Of a stretch of DNA of 22,169 bases, positions 6,669 through 14,530 are shown one piece after another (positions within the stretch are counted from its first letter, which is position 1; each line of letters begins with the position of its first letter). The position numbers and the translations under genes are program-made. The notes under the pieces were generated by a model. The model saw only the letters and a program-made list of their open reading frames with translations, had not been told where the DNA came from and searched no databases. This DNA comes from Deltaproteobacteria bacterium (GTDB lineage Bacteria > Myxococcota > B64-G9). The stretch spans positions 1 through 22,169 of the forward strand of contig QMME01000016.1 in assembly GCA_003647095.1 (NCBI GenBank), written 5' to 3'.

Positions 6669-7402
6669 GTGTCCTCCAAGACCTCGCGGCCCAGAAGCAC
6701 CCGGGCCATGAGAACGGCCCAGCGCCGGGAATCCGCACCGATGGTCACGATGTCTGCCACCCCCCGCTCTTCCAGTGCGCGCCGGGTGGTGGCACCGATG
6801 GTAAAGAAAGTCGCCGCTCGCATCCAGGGATTTCTGTCGAGCAGGCGGCCGGCGGCCGATGGCGAGGCCACCAACACCCCGGCCAGGGCAAACGGTTCCA
6901 GCCGGGGTATGGGCGGCTCGATATTCCTGTACACCTGGAGCCGCTCCAGCCGGTAACCGGCTTCGCCCAGGACCCTGTCCAGGCCGCCGGCGTGCAGGTT
7001 GCCTCCCACGGCCAGCACCCGGCTGGCTGCCGGCAGCAGCTCGGCCAGCTGCCGGCCCAGCCCGGCGCCGTCGCCGCTGGCGGCCACCAGGGAGACGGCG
7101 ATGCCCGCCTCCTCCAGGGCCCGGGCGGTGGCCGGTCCCACCGCGGCCACCAGCGCCCGGGGAGCCAGGCGCTGCAATTGCGGCCACAACCGCTGCTCCA
7201 CCACGCCGCGCACCCCGCGGCGGCTGGAGAAGGTCAGCGCCGAGAAGGGCGGCCGGGGCCAGGCCGGCGGGCGCACCAGCTCGGTGGCCAGGCAGGGAAC
7301 CTGCCGGCTGGCCACCCCCAGGGCCTCCAGCTGCCGGGCTAGGGACTCGTTGTCCCCCGGTTCGCGGGTCAGGACCACCAGCGGGCCGGTTGCGTCAGCC
7401 AT
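6665..7402 (-). CDS. hemD: Uroporphyrinogen-III synthase
   Basis: Closes and inverts ring D of hydroxymethylbilane to give uroporphyrinogen III. The family is poorly conserved in sequence, but this 245-residue protein has the typical opening VLTREPGDNESLARQLEALG, the mid segment with FSSRRGV (family: TSxNGV-like), and FTIGATTRRALEERGV near the C-terminus, which corresponds to the IGxxT-A-L-G motif. Its position right after hemC supports the call. The start ATG 7402 lies inside the end of hemC (34-base overlap) and the stop overlaps the hemL start as ATGA. It is a stand-alone HemD, not fused to the uroporphyrinogen methyltransferase CobA as in some related bacteria. Confidence 0.9.
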   Translation of the reverse strand: MADATGPLVVLTREPGDNESLARQLEALGVASRQVPCLATELVRPPAWPRPPFSALTFSSRRGVRGVVEQRLWPQLQRLAPRALVAAVGPATARALEEAGIAVSLVAASGDGAGLGRQLAELLPAASRVLAVGGNLHAGGLDRVLGEAGYRLERLQVYRNIEPPIPRLEPFALAGVLVASPSAAGRLLDRNPWMRAATFFTIGATTRRALEERGVADIVTIGADSRRWAVLMARVLLGREVLEDT

Positions 7403-8334
7403 TGTTCTTCCTCGCACGCGCGTGTGTGCTCGCCTTCCGGGCAACCGGCCCGGAGCCAGGCCTCGGCCTCGCCCGCCATCGATTCGAGGTCGGCACCGGC
7501 ATAGCGGGCCAGGCGGAACCGGCCATCGCGGCCGGGGGCCGCGACCCGGAGCCGGAAACTTCCCCTGCCGGGCGACCAGGCCCAGCAACCGAAGGGAGCG
7601 TGGCAGCCGGCACCGTAGGCACGCAGCAACGCCCGCTCCGTGGCCACGCACGAACGGGTTGGTCCGTGGTCGAGGCCGGCAGCAGCCCGGCGGGCGTCGT
7701 CGTCGCCGGCCCGGCACTCCACGGCGATCACTCCCTGGCCGGCGGCACCGGGCCACTGCTCCGGGTTGAGATCGTAGGCCAGCAGGGGTGTCGGATCCAG
7801 ACCCAGGCGCACCAGCCCGGCGCGCGAGAGCACCAGGCAATCGACCTCGTGCTGGCGGCACTTGCGCAGCCGGGTGGGCACGTTGCCACGGATGGCCACC
7901 GGCTGCAGGTCGGGACGGCAGGCGGCCAGCAGCGCCTGGCGGCGCATGGAAGATGCCCCCACCCGGGCCCCGGGCGCCACCGGAAAGGGCAGGTCGTGCC
8001 GGTGCACCTCGGGGTGCACCAGCAGCACGTCGCCGGTCTCGTCACGTTCCAGCACCGCCGCCAGCTCCAGGCCCGGGGCCAGGTCCACCGGCAGATCCTT
8101 GAGCGAGTGCACCGCCAGGTCGGCCCGTCCTTCCAGCAGGGCCCTTTCGATCTCCTTGGTGAAGAAGCCCACTCCCTGCTGCTGGCCCAGGGGTACGTCC
8201 CTGTGGATGTCGCCCGAGGTCTTCACCACCAGGATCTCGGCCGGGCGGCACAATCCCTGCTTCACCCGCCGGGCCTGCTCCAGCGCCAGAGCGCTGCCCC
8301 GGGTGGCTATTCTCAGCACCTGGCCTTCGCTCAT
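7369..8334 (-). CDS. hemC: Porphobilinogen deaminase (hydroxymethylbilane synthase)
   Basis: Polymerises four porphobilinogens into hydroxymethylbilane using a covalent dipyrromethane cofactor. The 321-residue protein has LRIATRGSALALEQA at the start, catalytic D80 in HSLKDLP, the RGNVPTRLRK substrate-binding stretch, and the cofactor cysteine C244 in YGAGCHAPFG. Start choice: ATG 8343 (MADMSEG) directly touches the GGGAGG ribosome site, while ATG 8334 (MSEG) sits nine bases after it. I prefer 8334, which leaves one base between the hemA stop and this start; 8343 would add three residues. The 3' end overlaps hemD by 34 bases. Confidence 0.96.
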   Translation of the reverse strand: MSEGQVLRIATRGSALALEQARRVKQGLCRPAEILVVKTSGDIHRDVPLGQQQGVGFFTKEIERALLEGRADLAVHSLKDLPVDLAPGLELAAVLERDETGDVLLVHPEVHRHDLPFPVAPGARVGASSMRRQALLAACRPDLQPVAIRGNVPTRLRKCRQHEVDCLVLSRAGLVRLGLDPTPLLAYDLNPEQWPGAAGQGVIAVECRAGDDDARRAAAGLDHGPTRSCVATERALLRAYGAGCHAPFGCWAWSPGRGSFRLRVAAPGRDGRFRLARYAGADLESMAGEAEAWLRAGCPEGEHTRACEEEQWLTQPARWWS

Positions 8335-8335
8335 G

Positions 8336-9574
8336 TCAGCCATCCTCCCGGCAAGCAGTGCCGTTGTTGACGGCGTCGGGCTCCCGTAACAGGGTCTCTT
8401 TCACGGTGCGGAACACCTCCCCGGTGTACTCGAGCACGATGTTGCGAAACTCCTCCTGCAGCCGGTAACGCAGCCTCTCGTCCAGGTCGCCGAAACGACG
8501 ATTCACCAGGCGGGGGATCTCCTCCCCCACCAGCTGGCGATGGTGACGCTGGATGGTGTCGAGCACGCCGGTATAGGCCTGCTCCTGGCAATAGGAGGCG
8601 AACTCCTCCACCGCCCGGTCCACCAGCTGCCGTGCTTCCGGGCTGGGACCCTGCTCGCCGGTTTGCCGGCGGTGGAAATCGACCAGATCGTCGAGCCCCA
8701 CCACCTGCACTTCCGCCGGCAGGCCCCGGCGTTCGACCTGCTCGGGAATGCCGATGTCCACCACCAGCAGGGGCCGGTCGCGCCCGGCGGAAAAGTGCTC
8801 GGCCCGCACCACCGGCTCCAGGGCCCCGGTACAAACCACCGCCGCCCGCACCTGCCGCAACGCCTCGGGCAGCCGCGACAGCGACAGCCAGCGCTCCTGG
8901 CCGTCTGCGGGAAGGGTACGATTGACACGCAGCGGGTCCATCCCCAGGGCGCCGTTCATCACTCCCAGGACGCGCCGGCCGATACGTCCGGTGCCCACCA
9001 CGGCCACCGGCGGGCGCTCGTCCAGGTCGAGGTGGTAGCGCAGGTACTCCAGGGCCAGCGAGTGCACCCCCACCGCGGCGCTCCTGATGCAGCCCCGCCG
9101 CAGGGCAATGCGCACCAGCCGGCCGGCAATCGAGCCCAGGCCGTTGAGAACGCGCGAGGAGGTCCGGCGCTGGCGGGCCTTTTCCAGCGCCGCGTACAGT
9201 TGCCCGGCGATCTGGCGTTCGCCCACCACCAGCGATTCCTGGCCGATGGCCACCCGGAACACGTGGCGGGCGGCCTCCTGGCCGGTGAAGACGTAGGGGC
9301 GGAACCAGGCCGCGGCACCGGGGCCGGCCAGCTCCACCATCTGGCTGCGCAGCAACTCGGCCGTCCAGGCCGGTTGGGGGGTGGACACCAGCCACTCGTT
9401 GCGATTGCAGGTGTTGAGAACGACGAAGCCGTCCGCCGCCTGCTCGGCCACGAGTTGGCAAAACAGCTCGCCCACCCGCTCCTCCGGCAAGACCAGCGCC
9501 GAGCGCACCCGGCTGGGGGCCAGGCGGAAATCGCAACCGACCACCGCCAGCGGCAGTTGTTCAGCAATCGCCAT
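8336..9574 (-). CDS. hemA: Glutamyl-tRNA reductase
   Basis: Reduces glutamyl-tRNA to glutamate-1-semialdehyde with NADPH, the first and usually rate-limiting step of the C5 pathway. The 412-residue protein has the catalytic cysteine C56 in VVLNTCNRNEW, the GES-V-GE element (IGQESLVVGERQIAGQ), the NADPH-binding VAVVGTGRIGRRVL, and VVDIGIPEQVE, where many homologues have DIAVPRD. The C-terminal dimerisation helices are complete. Start: ATG 9574, with AGGAG eight bases upstream. An in-frame ATG at 9622 would add 16 residues lying wholly within hemY and is less likely. It overlaps the end of hemY by 14 bases. Heme feedback often acts on this enzyme in other bacteria, but nothing in the sequence shows it here. 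Confidence 0.96.
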   Translation of the reverse strand: MAIAEQLPLAVVGCDFRLAPSRVRSALVLPEERVGELFCQLVAEQAADGFVVLNTCNRNEWLVSTPQPAWTAELLRSQMVELAGPGAAAWFRPYVFTGQEAARHVFRVAIGQESLVVGERQIAGQLYAALEKARQRRTSSRVLNGLGSIAGRLVRIALRRGCIRSAAVGVHSLALEYLRYHLDLDERPPVAVVGTGRIGRRVLGVMNGALGMDPLRVNRTLPADGQERWLSLSRLPEALRQVRAAVVCTGALEPVVRAEHFSAGRDRPLLVVDIGIPEQVERRGLPAEVQVVGLDDLVDFHRRQTGEQGPSPEARQLVDRAVEEFASYCQEQAYTGVLDTIQRHHRQLVGEEIPRLVNRRFGDLDERLRYRLQEEFRNIVLEYTGEVFRTVKETLLREPDAVNNGTACREDG

Positions 9575-10979
9575 GGTCTCGCTCTCCTTCGCCCCCTCCC
9601 CGCTGCTGCAGGTATACCGCAACTTCCCGGGCAGCCGCCACTCCCGAGGCCACGGCGTCTTTCAGGCCCACTCCCTGCAGGTAGTTGCCGGCGAGAAGCA
9701 GTCCCGGCAGATCATGGAGCCGCTGCCGCAGCAGCTCCATCCGCTCCAGGTGCCCGCACACCAGCTGGGGAATCGCCTCCGGGTAGCGGCGTACCTGCAC
9801 CAGGGCCGGTTCCCGTCCCAGGCCGGTCAGGGTGCGCAGGTCGGCCAGGGCGATGTCGGCCAGGGGGCCGTCGTCGAGCGCCAGCGCCCCGGCATCGTGT
9901 ACCCCGCCGATGAAGGCGGTCAACAGCTCGCCGCCGGGCGGGGTGCGATCGGCAAACAGTCGCGAGGGGAACAACACCCCCAGGCTGCGCACCCCCTGGC
10001 CGCGTGGGGCCAGGAAGCCGAAGCCGTCGGGTATCTCGGCGCAACGTCGCTCGAACCCCAGGTGCACCACCGCCACCGGGGCCATGGGTACCGCGGTCAC
10101 CGCCCCGGCGGCCTCGGCGTCGAGCGGCTCGAGCAGGCTGGCCGCCGGCCCCGGCGGAACCGCCAGCACCAGGGCGCGGCAGTCCAGCGAGCCCCCGGCA
10201 TGTTCCACCCGCCAGCCGCCGGCTTGCCTGGCCAGGCCCCGTACCGGAGTGTCCAGGTGCAGGCGCGGGCCGAGCTTTGCGGCCAGGGTCGCCGTCAGGG
10301 TGCCCAGCCCGCCCGAGAAGCTGAGCAGTCCCTTCACCGGGAGCGGCTTCCTGCCCGCGGCCGCGAGCTCGGCCCTCCTCTGCCGGCGGTGCTTCATCGC
10401 TCCGCGGATCATCGAGCCGTGCTCCTGCTCGAAGCGCCAGAACAGGGGAAAGGCCGCCGGCGCGGATAGCCTGGAGATATCGCCGGCGTAGACTCCGGAG
10501 ATGAACGCCCCCGCCAGCACCCGGGCCGCCTCGGGGCCGAAGCGCCTGACGAAGAAGCGCTCGGCCGTGTCTGTGGGATCGCCGCGCTGCCTGGTCCGGA
10601 ACGGCTCTTGCAACAACCTGAGCTTGCCGCGGAACGAAAGCAGCCGGCTCGCCAGGAAGGAGAGAGGTCCGCCGAATACCACCCGCATCCGTCCCTGGCG
10701 GACGATGAAACGTTTTTTTGCGGCCGGCAGGCTTGCGGTCATCTTGTCCGCCAGGCCGGCTTCCCGGGCGACTTCCACTATTGCATCGGCCGAGGGCATG
10801 AAGGTGTGCGGGCCCCCCTCCAGGCGGAAACCGTCCACCTCCATGGTCTGCACGTTGCCGCCCGCTGTGGCCTGCGCCTCGAGTACCTCGACATCGATGC
10901 CCGCCTGCATGAGCCTCCAGGCGCAGCTGAGGCCTGCCGGTCCGGCTCCCACCACCACCGCCTGCCGTTCAGCTTCCAC
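9561..10979 (-). CDS. hemY: Protoporphyrinogen oxidase, FAD-dependent (HemY type)
   Basis: Oxidises protoporphyrinogen IX to protoporphyrin IX. The 472-residue flavoprotein opens with the FAD-binding VVVGAGPAGLSCAWRL (8-23) followed by VEVLEAQATAGGN, and closes with LLLAGNYLQGVGLKDAVASG, the second FAD-contacting segment of the family. The mid stretch SGVYAGDISRLS is also diagnostic. HemY enzymes classically use oxygen, whereas the operon's coproporphyrinogen step is oxygen-independent, so another electron acceptor is possible here (inference). The start is GTG 10979, with GGGAGG six bases upstream and an 11-base overlap with the end of hemH. It is sometimes named hemG in this lineage. No membrane helix is obvious; peripheral membrane association is known for the family. 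Confidence 0.95.
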   Translation of the reverse strand: MEAERQAVVVGAGPAGLSCAWRLMQAGIDVEVLEAQATAGGNVQTMEVDGFRLEGGPHTFMPSADAIVEVAREAGLADKMTASLPAAKKRFIVRQGRMRVVFGGPLSFLASRLLSFRGKLRLLQEPFRTRQRGDPTDTAERFFVRRFGPEAARVLAGAFISGVYAGDISRLSAPAAFPLFWRFEQEHGSMIRGAMKHRRQRRAELAAAGRKPLPVKGLLSFSGGLGTLTATLAAKLGPRLHLDTPVRGLARQAGGWRVEHAGGSLDCRALVLAVPPGPAASLLEPLDAEAAGAVTAVPMAPVAVVHLGFERRCAEIPDGFGFLAPRGQGVRSLGVLFPSRLFADRTPPGGELLTAFIGGVHDAGALALDDGPLADIALADLRTLTGLGREPALVQVRRYPEAIPQLVCGHLERMELLRQRLHDLPGLLLAGNYLQGVGLKDAVASGVAAAREVAVYLQQRGGGEGERDHGDC

Positions 10980-11931
10980 CGGTGTCCTCCCATCCGGCCC
11001 GGCCGGCCGCCTGCCTCACCGCGGCCGCCATGCCGTCGATGAATGCGGGGTCGTTGCCGGGCACCTGCGCCCTGTCGAATCCCGGTATTCCTGCCTGTTG
11101 AGCGACTTCCTGCGCCTCGACGTCGAGTTCGTGAAGCGTCTCCAGGTTCTCGCAAACGAACGACACCGGCACCAGCAGCAGCCTCCGGCACCCCTCGCCG
11201 CCCAGCCGGCGAATCTCGTCGTGCAGGTAAGGACGCAACCATTCACCGCGACCGACCCTGCTCTGGAACGCCAGCCTGGGTTCGACCGAGAGTCGTTCGG
11301 CCACCGCCCGGACCGTCTCCCTGGCCTGCTCCAGGTACGGGTCGCCGGCGTCCACCAGACTCCTGGGAATACCATGCGCGCAGAACAGAACCGTCGTGTC
11401 CTCGCGCATCAGCTTGCCCGCCGCCCGGGCCAGGGAAGTAATGAAACCATCCAGCCGGGGAAAGGAATCAAGCCTGATGGCGTCGATGCCCAGCCGCCCG
11501 GCTGCCTTCTCCAGCGACCGGTAGGCGGTGAGCGTCGTGACTCGAGACCACTGGGGATAGGCGGCCAGACCCACCACCCGCTTCACCCCCAGCTCCAGCA
11601 GGTGTTCCAGGGCATCGGCGGCGCAGGGACGGGAATAGCGAAAACCCAGTTCCACCGCGAAGCCATCTCCCAGTTCCTCCTGCAAGGCCGCCACCTGCCG
11701 GCGGCTGTGTTCGTAGACGGGGCTGGGCAGCCCTACCCGGCGATAACGCTGGAGCACCTCCGGGGCACGCCGGGTGGCGATGCGACGGGCCAGCCAGGGC
11801 CGTAGCGGCCAGGGCAGCGGCATCAGGTGCTTGTCGGAAAGCATGGCCCGGATGAACTCTCCCACCCCGGCTTCGTCGGCCGGCCCGCCGGTGTTCATCC
11901 ACACCACGCCGATCGCGGGAGCCGAGTTCAT
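10969..11931 (-). CDS. hemH: Ferrochelatase
   Basis: Inserts ferrous iron into protoporphyrin IX, the last step to protoheme. The 320-residue protein has the catalytic histidine H186 in VLFCAHGIPRSLVDAGDPY and the conserved Glu E264 in SFVCENLETLHELD, where homologues have FVSDHxETLxE. The N-terminus GVVWMNTGGP is the usual GVLLxNLGTP with substitutions. With protoporphyrin-forming HemY alongside, the classical protoporphyrin route is expected rather than the coproporphyrin route. Start: ATG 11931 with GAGG five bases ahead; it overlaps the hemN stop as ATGA. A longer frame beginning at 11994 lies entirely in hemN and is rejected. Confidence 0.95.
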   Translation of the reverse strand: MNSAPAIGVVWMNTGGPADEAGVGEFIRAMLSDKHLMPLPWPLRPWLARRIATRRAPEVLQRYRRVGLPSPVYEHSRRQVAALQEELGDGFAVELGFRYSRPCAADALEHLLELGVKRVVGLAAYPQWSRVTTLTAYRSLEKAAGRLGIDAIRLDSFPRLDGFITSLARAAGKLMREDTTVLFCAHGIPRSLVDAGDPYLEQARETVRAVAERLSVEPRLAFQSRVGRGEWLRPYLHDEIRRLGGEGCRRLLLVPVSFVCENLETLHELDVEAQEVAQQAGIPGFDRAQVPGNDPAFIDGMAAAVRQAAGRAGWEDTGGS

Positions 11932-13328
11932 ATCGTCCTCGAATAGACCCGCTTTCCGCCGTCCGTCTCCAGGTAGCGGTCGAAGGTCATGCATATGTTG
12001 CGGATGAAGAATCGACCGATGTCGGTGACGTGAATCGTCTCATCGTGGATCTCCACCAGCCCGTCTCGAACCAGGGGATCGAGCCGCTCGATGTCACCGG
12101 CCAGGTAGGCGGTGGCGTCGATATCGAAGCGCTGGCCCAGTGCGCGCAGGTCCAGGCGGAAGTTGCAGAACAGCTCCAGCAGCAGCTCGCGGCGGATCTC
12201 GTCGTCGCGGTCGAGCAAAAAGCCGCGGAACACCGGCAGCCGGCCGGCCTCCACGCCCTCCAGGTAGGCCGGCAGGGGTTTTTCGTCCTGGGCGTAGGTG
12301 GAGCCCACCGCCGAGATGGCCGAGGCGCCGCAGGCCAGCAGGTCGAGACCGCGACCGGTGGTGTAACCCATGAAGTTTCGGCGCAGGGTGCCGGCCTGGA
12401 GTGCCCGGGCCAGGGAATCTTCCGGCAGGGCGAAGTGATCCATGCCGATGGGCAGGTAGCCGGCGGCCAGGAAGCGATCCATCAGGGCCAGGAAGATCTC
12501 GGCCTTGGCCTCGGCCCCGGGAAGGCCGAGCTTCTCCAGTGCTCGCTGGTGTCCATGGATCCAGGGCACGTGGGCGTAGGAGTAGAGCGCGATGCGGGTG
12601 GGCCGCAGCTCGATGACCTTGTCGGCGGTGGCCAGGCAGCCGGCCAGCTCCTGGCCGGGCAGGCCGTAGATGAGATCGAAGTTGAGCAGGTCGACACCGC
12701 GGCCGCGCAGGTGTGACACCACCTCCTCGACCTCCATCAGCCCCTGGTCGCGCCGTACCGCACGCAGCACCTCCGGGTCGAAATCCTGGATGCCGAGCGA
12801 GAAGCGGTTGAAGCCGTGTTCCAGAAACACCTCCAGCTTCTCCTCGGTGGCGGTACGGGGATTTATCTCCACCGACTTCTCGGCATCGGCCTGCACCGCC
12901 CAGGTATCGTGCAGCGCCCGCAGCAGACGGTCCAGTTCGCCGGCCTCGAGGAAGTTGGGGGTTCCCCCGCCCAGGGCGATCTGCCGCAGGGGCCGGGCCG
13001 GGTCGATGATGCCGGCGGCCAGTTTCATCTCGGCGATCAGGGCCGAGACGTAGCGGCCGGCCTGCCCGGCGTTCTTGGCCACGAAGGTGTGGCAGCCGCA
13101 GAACAGGCAGCGCCGGCGGCAGAAGGGAATGTGCAAGTAGAGCGACAGGCCCGGGTCATCGGCCAGCTCGTTGCGGGCACGCCAGCGCCGCAACAGCTCC
13201 TGCTCGTCCACCGGGCCGAAGTGGTTGGCCGGCGGGTAGGAGGTGTAGCGGGGCCCGCGCACGTCGTACTTGCGGCGCAGCTGCTCGGGTATGCGCCGTG
13301 GGTCCTGGGAGCTTACCGGCCGCTTCAT
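11928..13328 (-). CDS. hemN: Oxygen-independent coproporphyrinogen III dehydrogenase (radical SAM)
   Basis: Decarboxylates and oxidises two propionates of coproporphyrinogen III without oxygen. The 466-residue protein carries the radical-SAM cysteines C70, C74 and C77 (CRRRCLFC) plus C79, the exact C-x3-C-x2-C-x-C layout of true HemN. The N-terminal GPRYTSYPPANHF stretch, absent from the HemW heme chaperones, confirms HemN. GGGTPNFL (SAM binding) and the C-terminal domain with YLETDGGKRVYSRT are present. Start: ATG 13328 is preceded by AAGGA at nine bases and overlaps the hemE stop as ATGA; ATG 13337 touches the ribosome site and is less likely. The stop overlaps the hemH start. It fits an anaerobic lifestyle. 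Confidence 0.96.
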   Translation of the reverse strand: MKRPVSSQDPRRIPEQLRRKYDVRGPRYTSYPPANHFGPVDEQELLRRWRARNELADDPGLSLYLHIPFCRRRCLFCGCHTFVAKNAGQAGRYVSALIAEMKLAAGIIDPARPLRQIALGGGTPNFLEAGELDRLLRALHDTWAVQADAEKSVEINPRTATEEKLEVFLEHGFNRFSLGIQDFDPEVLRAVRRDQGLMEVEEVVSHLRGRGVDLLNFDLIYGLPGQELAGCLATADKVIELRPTRIALYSYAHVPWIHGHQRALEKLGLPGAEAKAEIFLALMDRFLAAGYLPIGMDHFALPEDSLARALQAGTLRRNFMGYTTGRGLDLLACGASAISAVGSTYAQDEKPLPAYLEGVEAGRLPVFRGFLLDRDDEIRRELLLELFCNFRLDLRALGQRFDIDATAYLAGDIERLDPLVRDGLVEIHDETIHVTDIGRFFIRNICMTFDRYLETDGGKRVYSRTI

Positions 13329-14344
13329 GACCGCCATTCCTTGACGGCGCCGACGAAGGCCGCCACGCCGTCCGGCGGGATGTCCGGGGTCAGCCCCTGG
13401 CCCAGGTTGACGATATAGCCCCGCGGGCCGGCGGCGGCGATGCCGGCCCGTACGGCGGTGCGGATCTCCGCGGCCGGGCGCCTGAGCAGTTCCGGCGAGA
13501 AATTGCCCTGCAGCGCCCGGGCGCCCTCCAGGCGCCGGCACGCCTCGGCCAGCTCGAGCGAGTCGTCGACCGAGAGCACGTCCGGGCCGCAGCCGGCCGC
13601 AGCCTCGAGCAGCTGGCGGCAATTGCGCAGGTACAAAACCAGCGGCACCCCCAGCGGCCGCAGCCGCTCGAACAGTCGCCGCGTCCAGGGCGCGGCCAGC
13701 TCGGCGTAGCAGCGGGCGTCGAGCTTGCCCGCCCAGGTGTCGAAAAGCTGCACGGCATCGGCGCCGGCTTGCATCTGCACCCGGCACAGCCGCTCCACCG
13801 CCTCGGTGAGCAGCTCGAGCAGGCGCTGGTAAACCGCGGGCCGCCGCTCGGCCAGCTCGACGACCCGGGTCACGCTCTTTTGCGGGCCCCGCTCCAGGCA
13901 GTAGGCGGCCAGGGTGAAGGGGGCGCCGGCAAAGCCGATGAGCGCCCGCCGCGGGTGCAGCCGGCGCGCCAGCTCGCTGACGATGCCACCCACGAAGGCG
14001 AAGGCGCCATCGCCCAGGGCCAGGCCGTCGAGTTCCCGGCCGTCCGTCACCAGCGGGGAGATGCGCGGCCCGCCCGCGTCGTAGGTAACGCCGAAGCCCA
14101 GCGCGTCCTGGACGGTGAGGATGTCTGAAAACAGTATGGCCGCGTCCATGCCGAAGCGCTCGAGCGGCTGCAGGGTGACCTCCACGGCCAACTCCGGGGT
14201 GCGCATCAGCTCCCAGAAGCCGTGCCGGGCGCGCAGGGCCTGGTACTCGGGCAGGTAGCGGCCGGCCTGGCGCATGAGCCAAACCGGGGGCCGGTCCACG
14301 GGCTCCCGACGGCAGGCGGCCAGGAATCTCTCGCGTGCGTTCAT
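13325..14344 (-). CDS. hemE: Uroporphyrinogen decarboxylase
   Basis: Removes four carboxyl groups from uroporphyrinogen III to give coproporphyrinogen III. The 339-residue protein has the substrate-binding arginines R25 and R29 in WLMRQAGRYLPEY, the catalytic Asp D74 in ILFSDIL, and the GFAGAPFTLAAY and LQGNFSPELL stretches of the family. Start: ATG 14344 with GAGGAG about six bases ahead; a longer frame from 14398 adds residues with no family match. It is the promoter-proximal gene of the heme operon. It is chemically odd but common in bacteria for a mid-pathway enzyme to come first. Its stop overlaps the hemN start as ATGA. Confidence 0.97.
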   Translation of the reverse strand: MNARERFLAACRREPVDRPPVWLMRQAGRYLPEYQALRARHGFWELMRTPELAVEVTLQPLERFGMDAAILFSDILTVQDALGFGVTYDAGGPRISPLVTDGRELDGLALGDGAFAFVGGIVSELARRLHPRRALIGFAGAPFTLAAYCLERGPQKSVTRVVELAERRPAVYQRLLELLTEAVERLCRVQMQAGADAVQLFDTWAGKLDARCYAELAAPWTRRLFERLRPLGVPLVLYLRNCRQLLEAAAGCGPDVLSVDDSLELAEACRRLEGARALQGNFSPELLRRPAAEIRTAVRAGIAAAGPRGYIVNLGQGLTPDIPPDGVAAFVGAVKEWRS

Positions 14345-14412
14345 GCCTCGCTCCTCGGGGCGGAGAGGGTTTCCCGTCCCGGGCTCCGTGCCTAGCACGC
14401 CGGGCGCAGGCG

Positions 14413-14441
14413 ATTGTCACCGTTCGGCAACGAAATGTCAC
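14413..14441 (-). promoter_or_regulatory. Predicted promoter of the heme operon
   Basis: On the minus strand, GTGACA (14441-14436) and GACAAT (14418-14413) are 17 bases apart. They match the -35 consensus at five of six positions and the -10 consensus at four of six. This gives a leader of about 60 bases before hemE. A further TGACA lies at 14451-14447. Prediction only. Confidence 0.45.
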
Positions 14442-14473
14442 GACTTTGTCAGGTCGTCCACCACCCTGCCGCC

Positions 14474-14502
14474 TTGACGGCAAATTGTGACCATGGTAAC
14501 AT
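14474..14502 (+). promoter_or_regulatory. Predicted promoter of the Phd/VapC-type toxin-antitoxin operon
   Basis: TTGACG (14474-14479) and TAACAT (14497-14502) have a 17-base spacer, with the antitoxin ATG at 14531. The spacer and -10 lie within the palindromes at 14487-14514, an arrangement expected for autorepression. Confidence 0.6.
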
Positions 14503-14514
14503 GACCATGGTCAT
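14487..14514. promoter_or_regulatory. Paired palindromic operator, probable antitoxin binding site
   Basis: Two adjacent 14-bp palindromes share the core TGACCATGGT: GTGACCATGGTAAC (14487-14500, one mismatched pair) and ATGACCATGGTCAT (14501-14514, perfect). Their centres are 14 bp apart. They cover the spacer, the -10 box and the expected start of the toxin-antitoxin transcript. Phd-family antitoxins bind such paired palindromes at their own promoters; binding here is inferred. Confidence 0.6.
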
Positions 14515-14530
14515 TTGAAAGGGGGCAATC

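Noticed and set aside
5376..6956. Long plus-strand open frame of 526 codons opposite hemL and hemD
   Set aside because: Shadow of the coding strand in GC-rich DNA; its translation is low-complexity, matches no family, and the opposite strand carries clear enzymes.
8335..8343. ATG 8343 as the hemC start
   Set aside because: It directly abuts the GGGAGG ribosome site; ATG 8334 has better spacing. The two differ by only three residues, so certainty is limited.
6859..8370. Long plus-strand open frame of 503 codons opposite hemD and hemC
   Set aside because: Shadow frame rich in Pro, Gly, Ala and Arg, with no recognisable domain.
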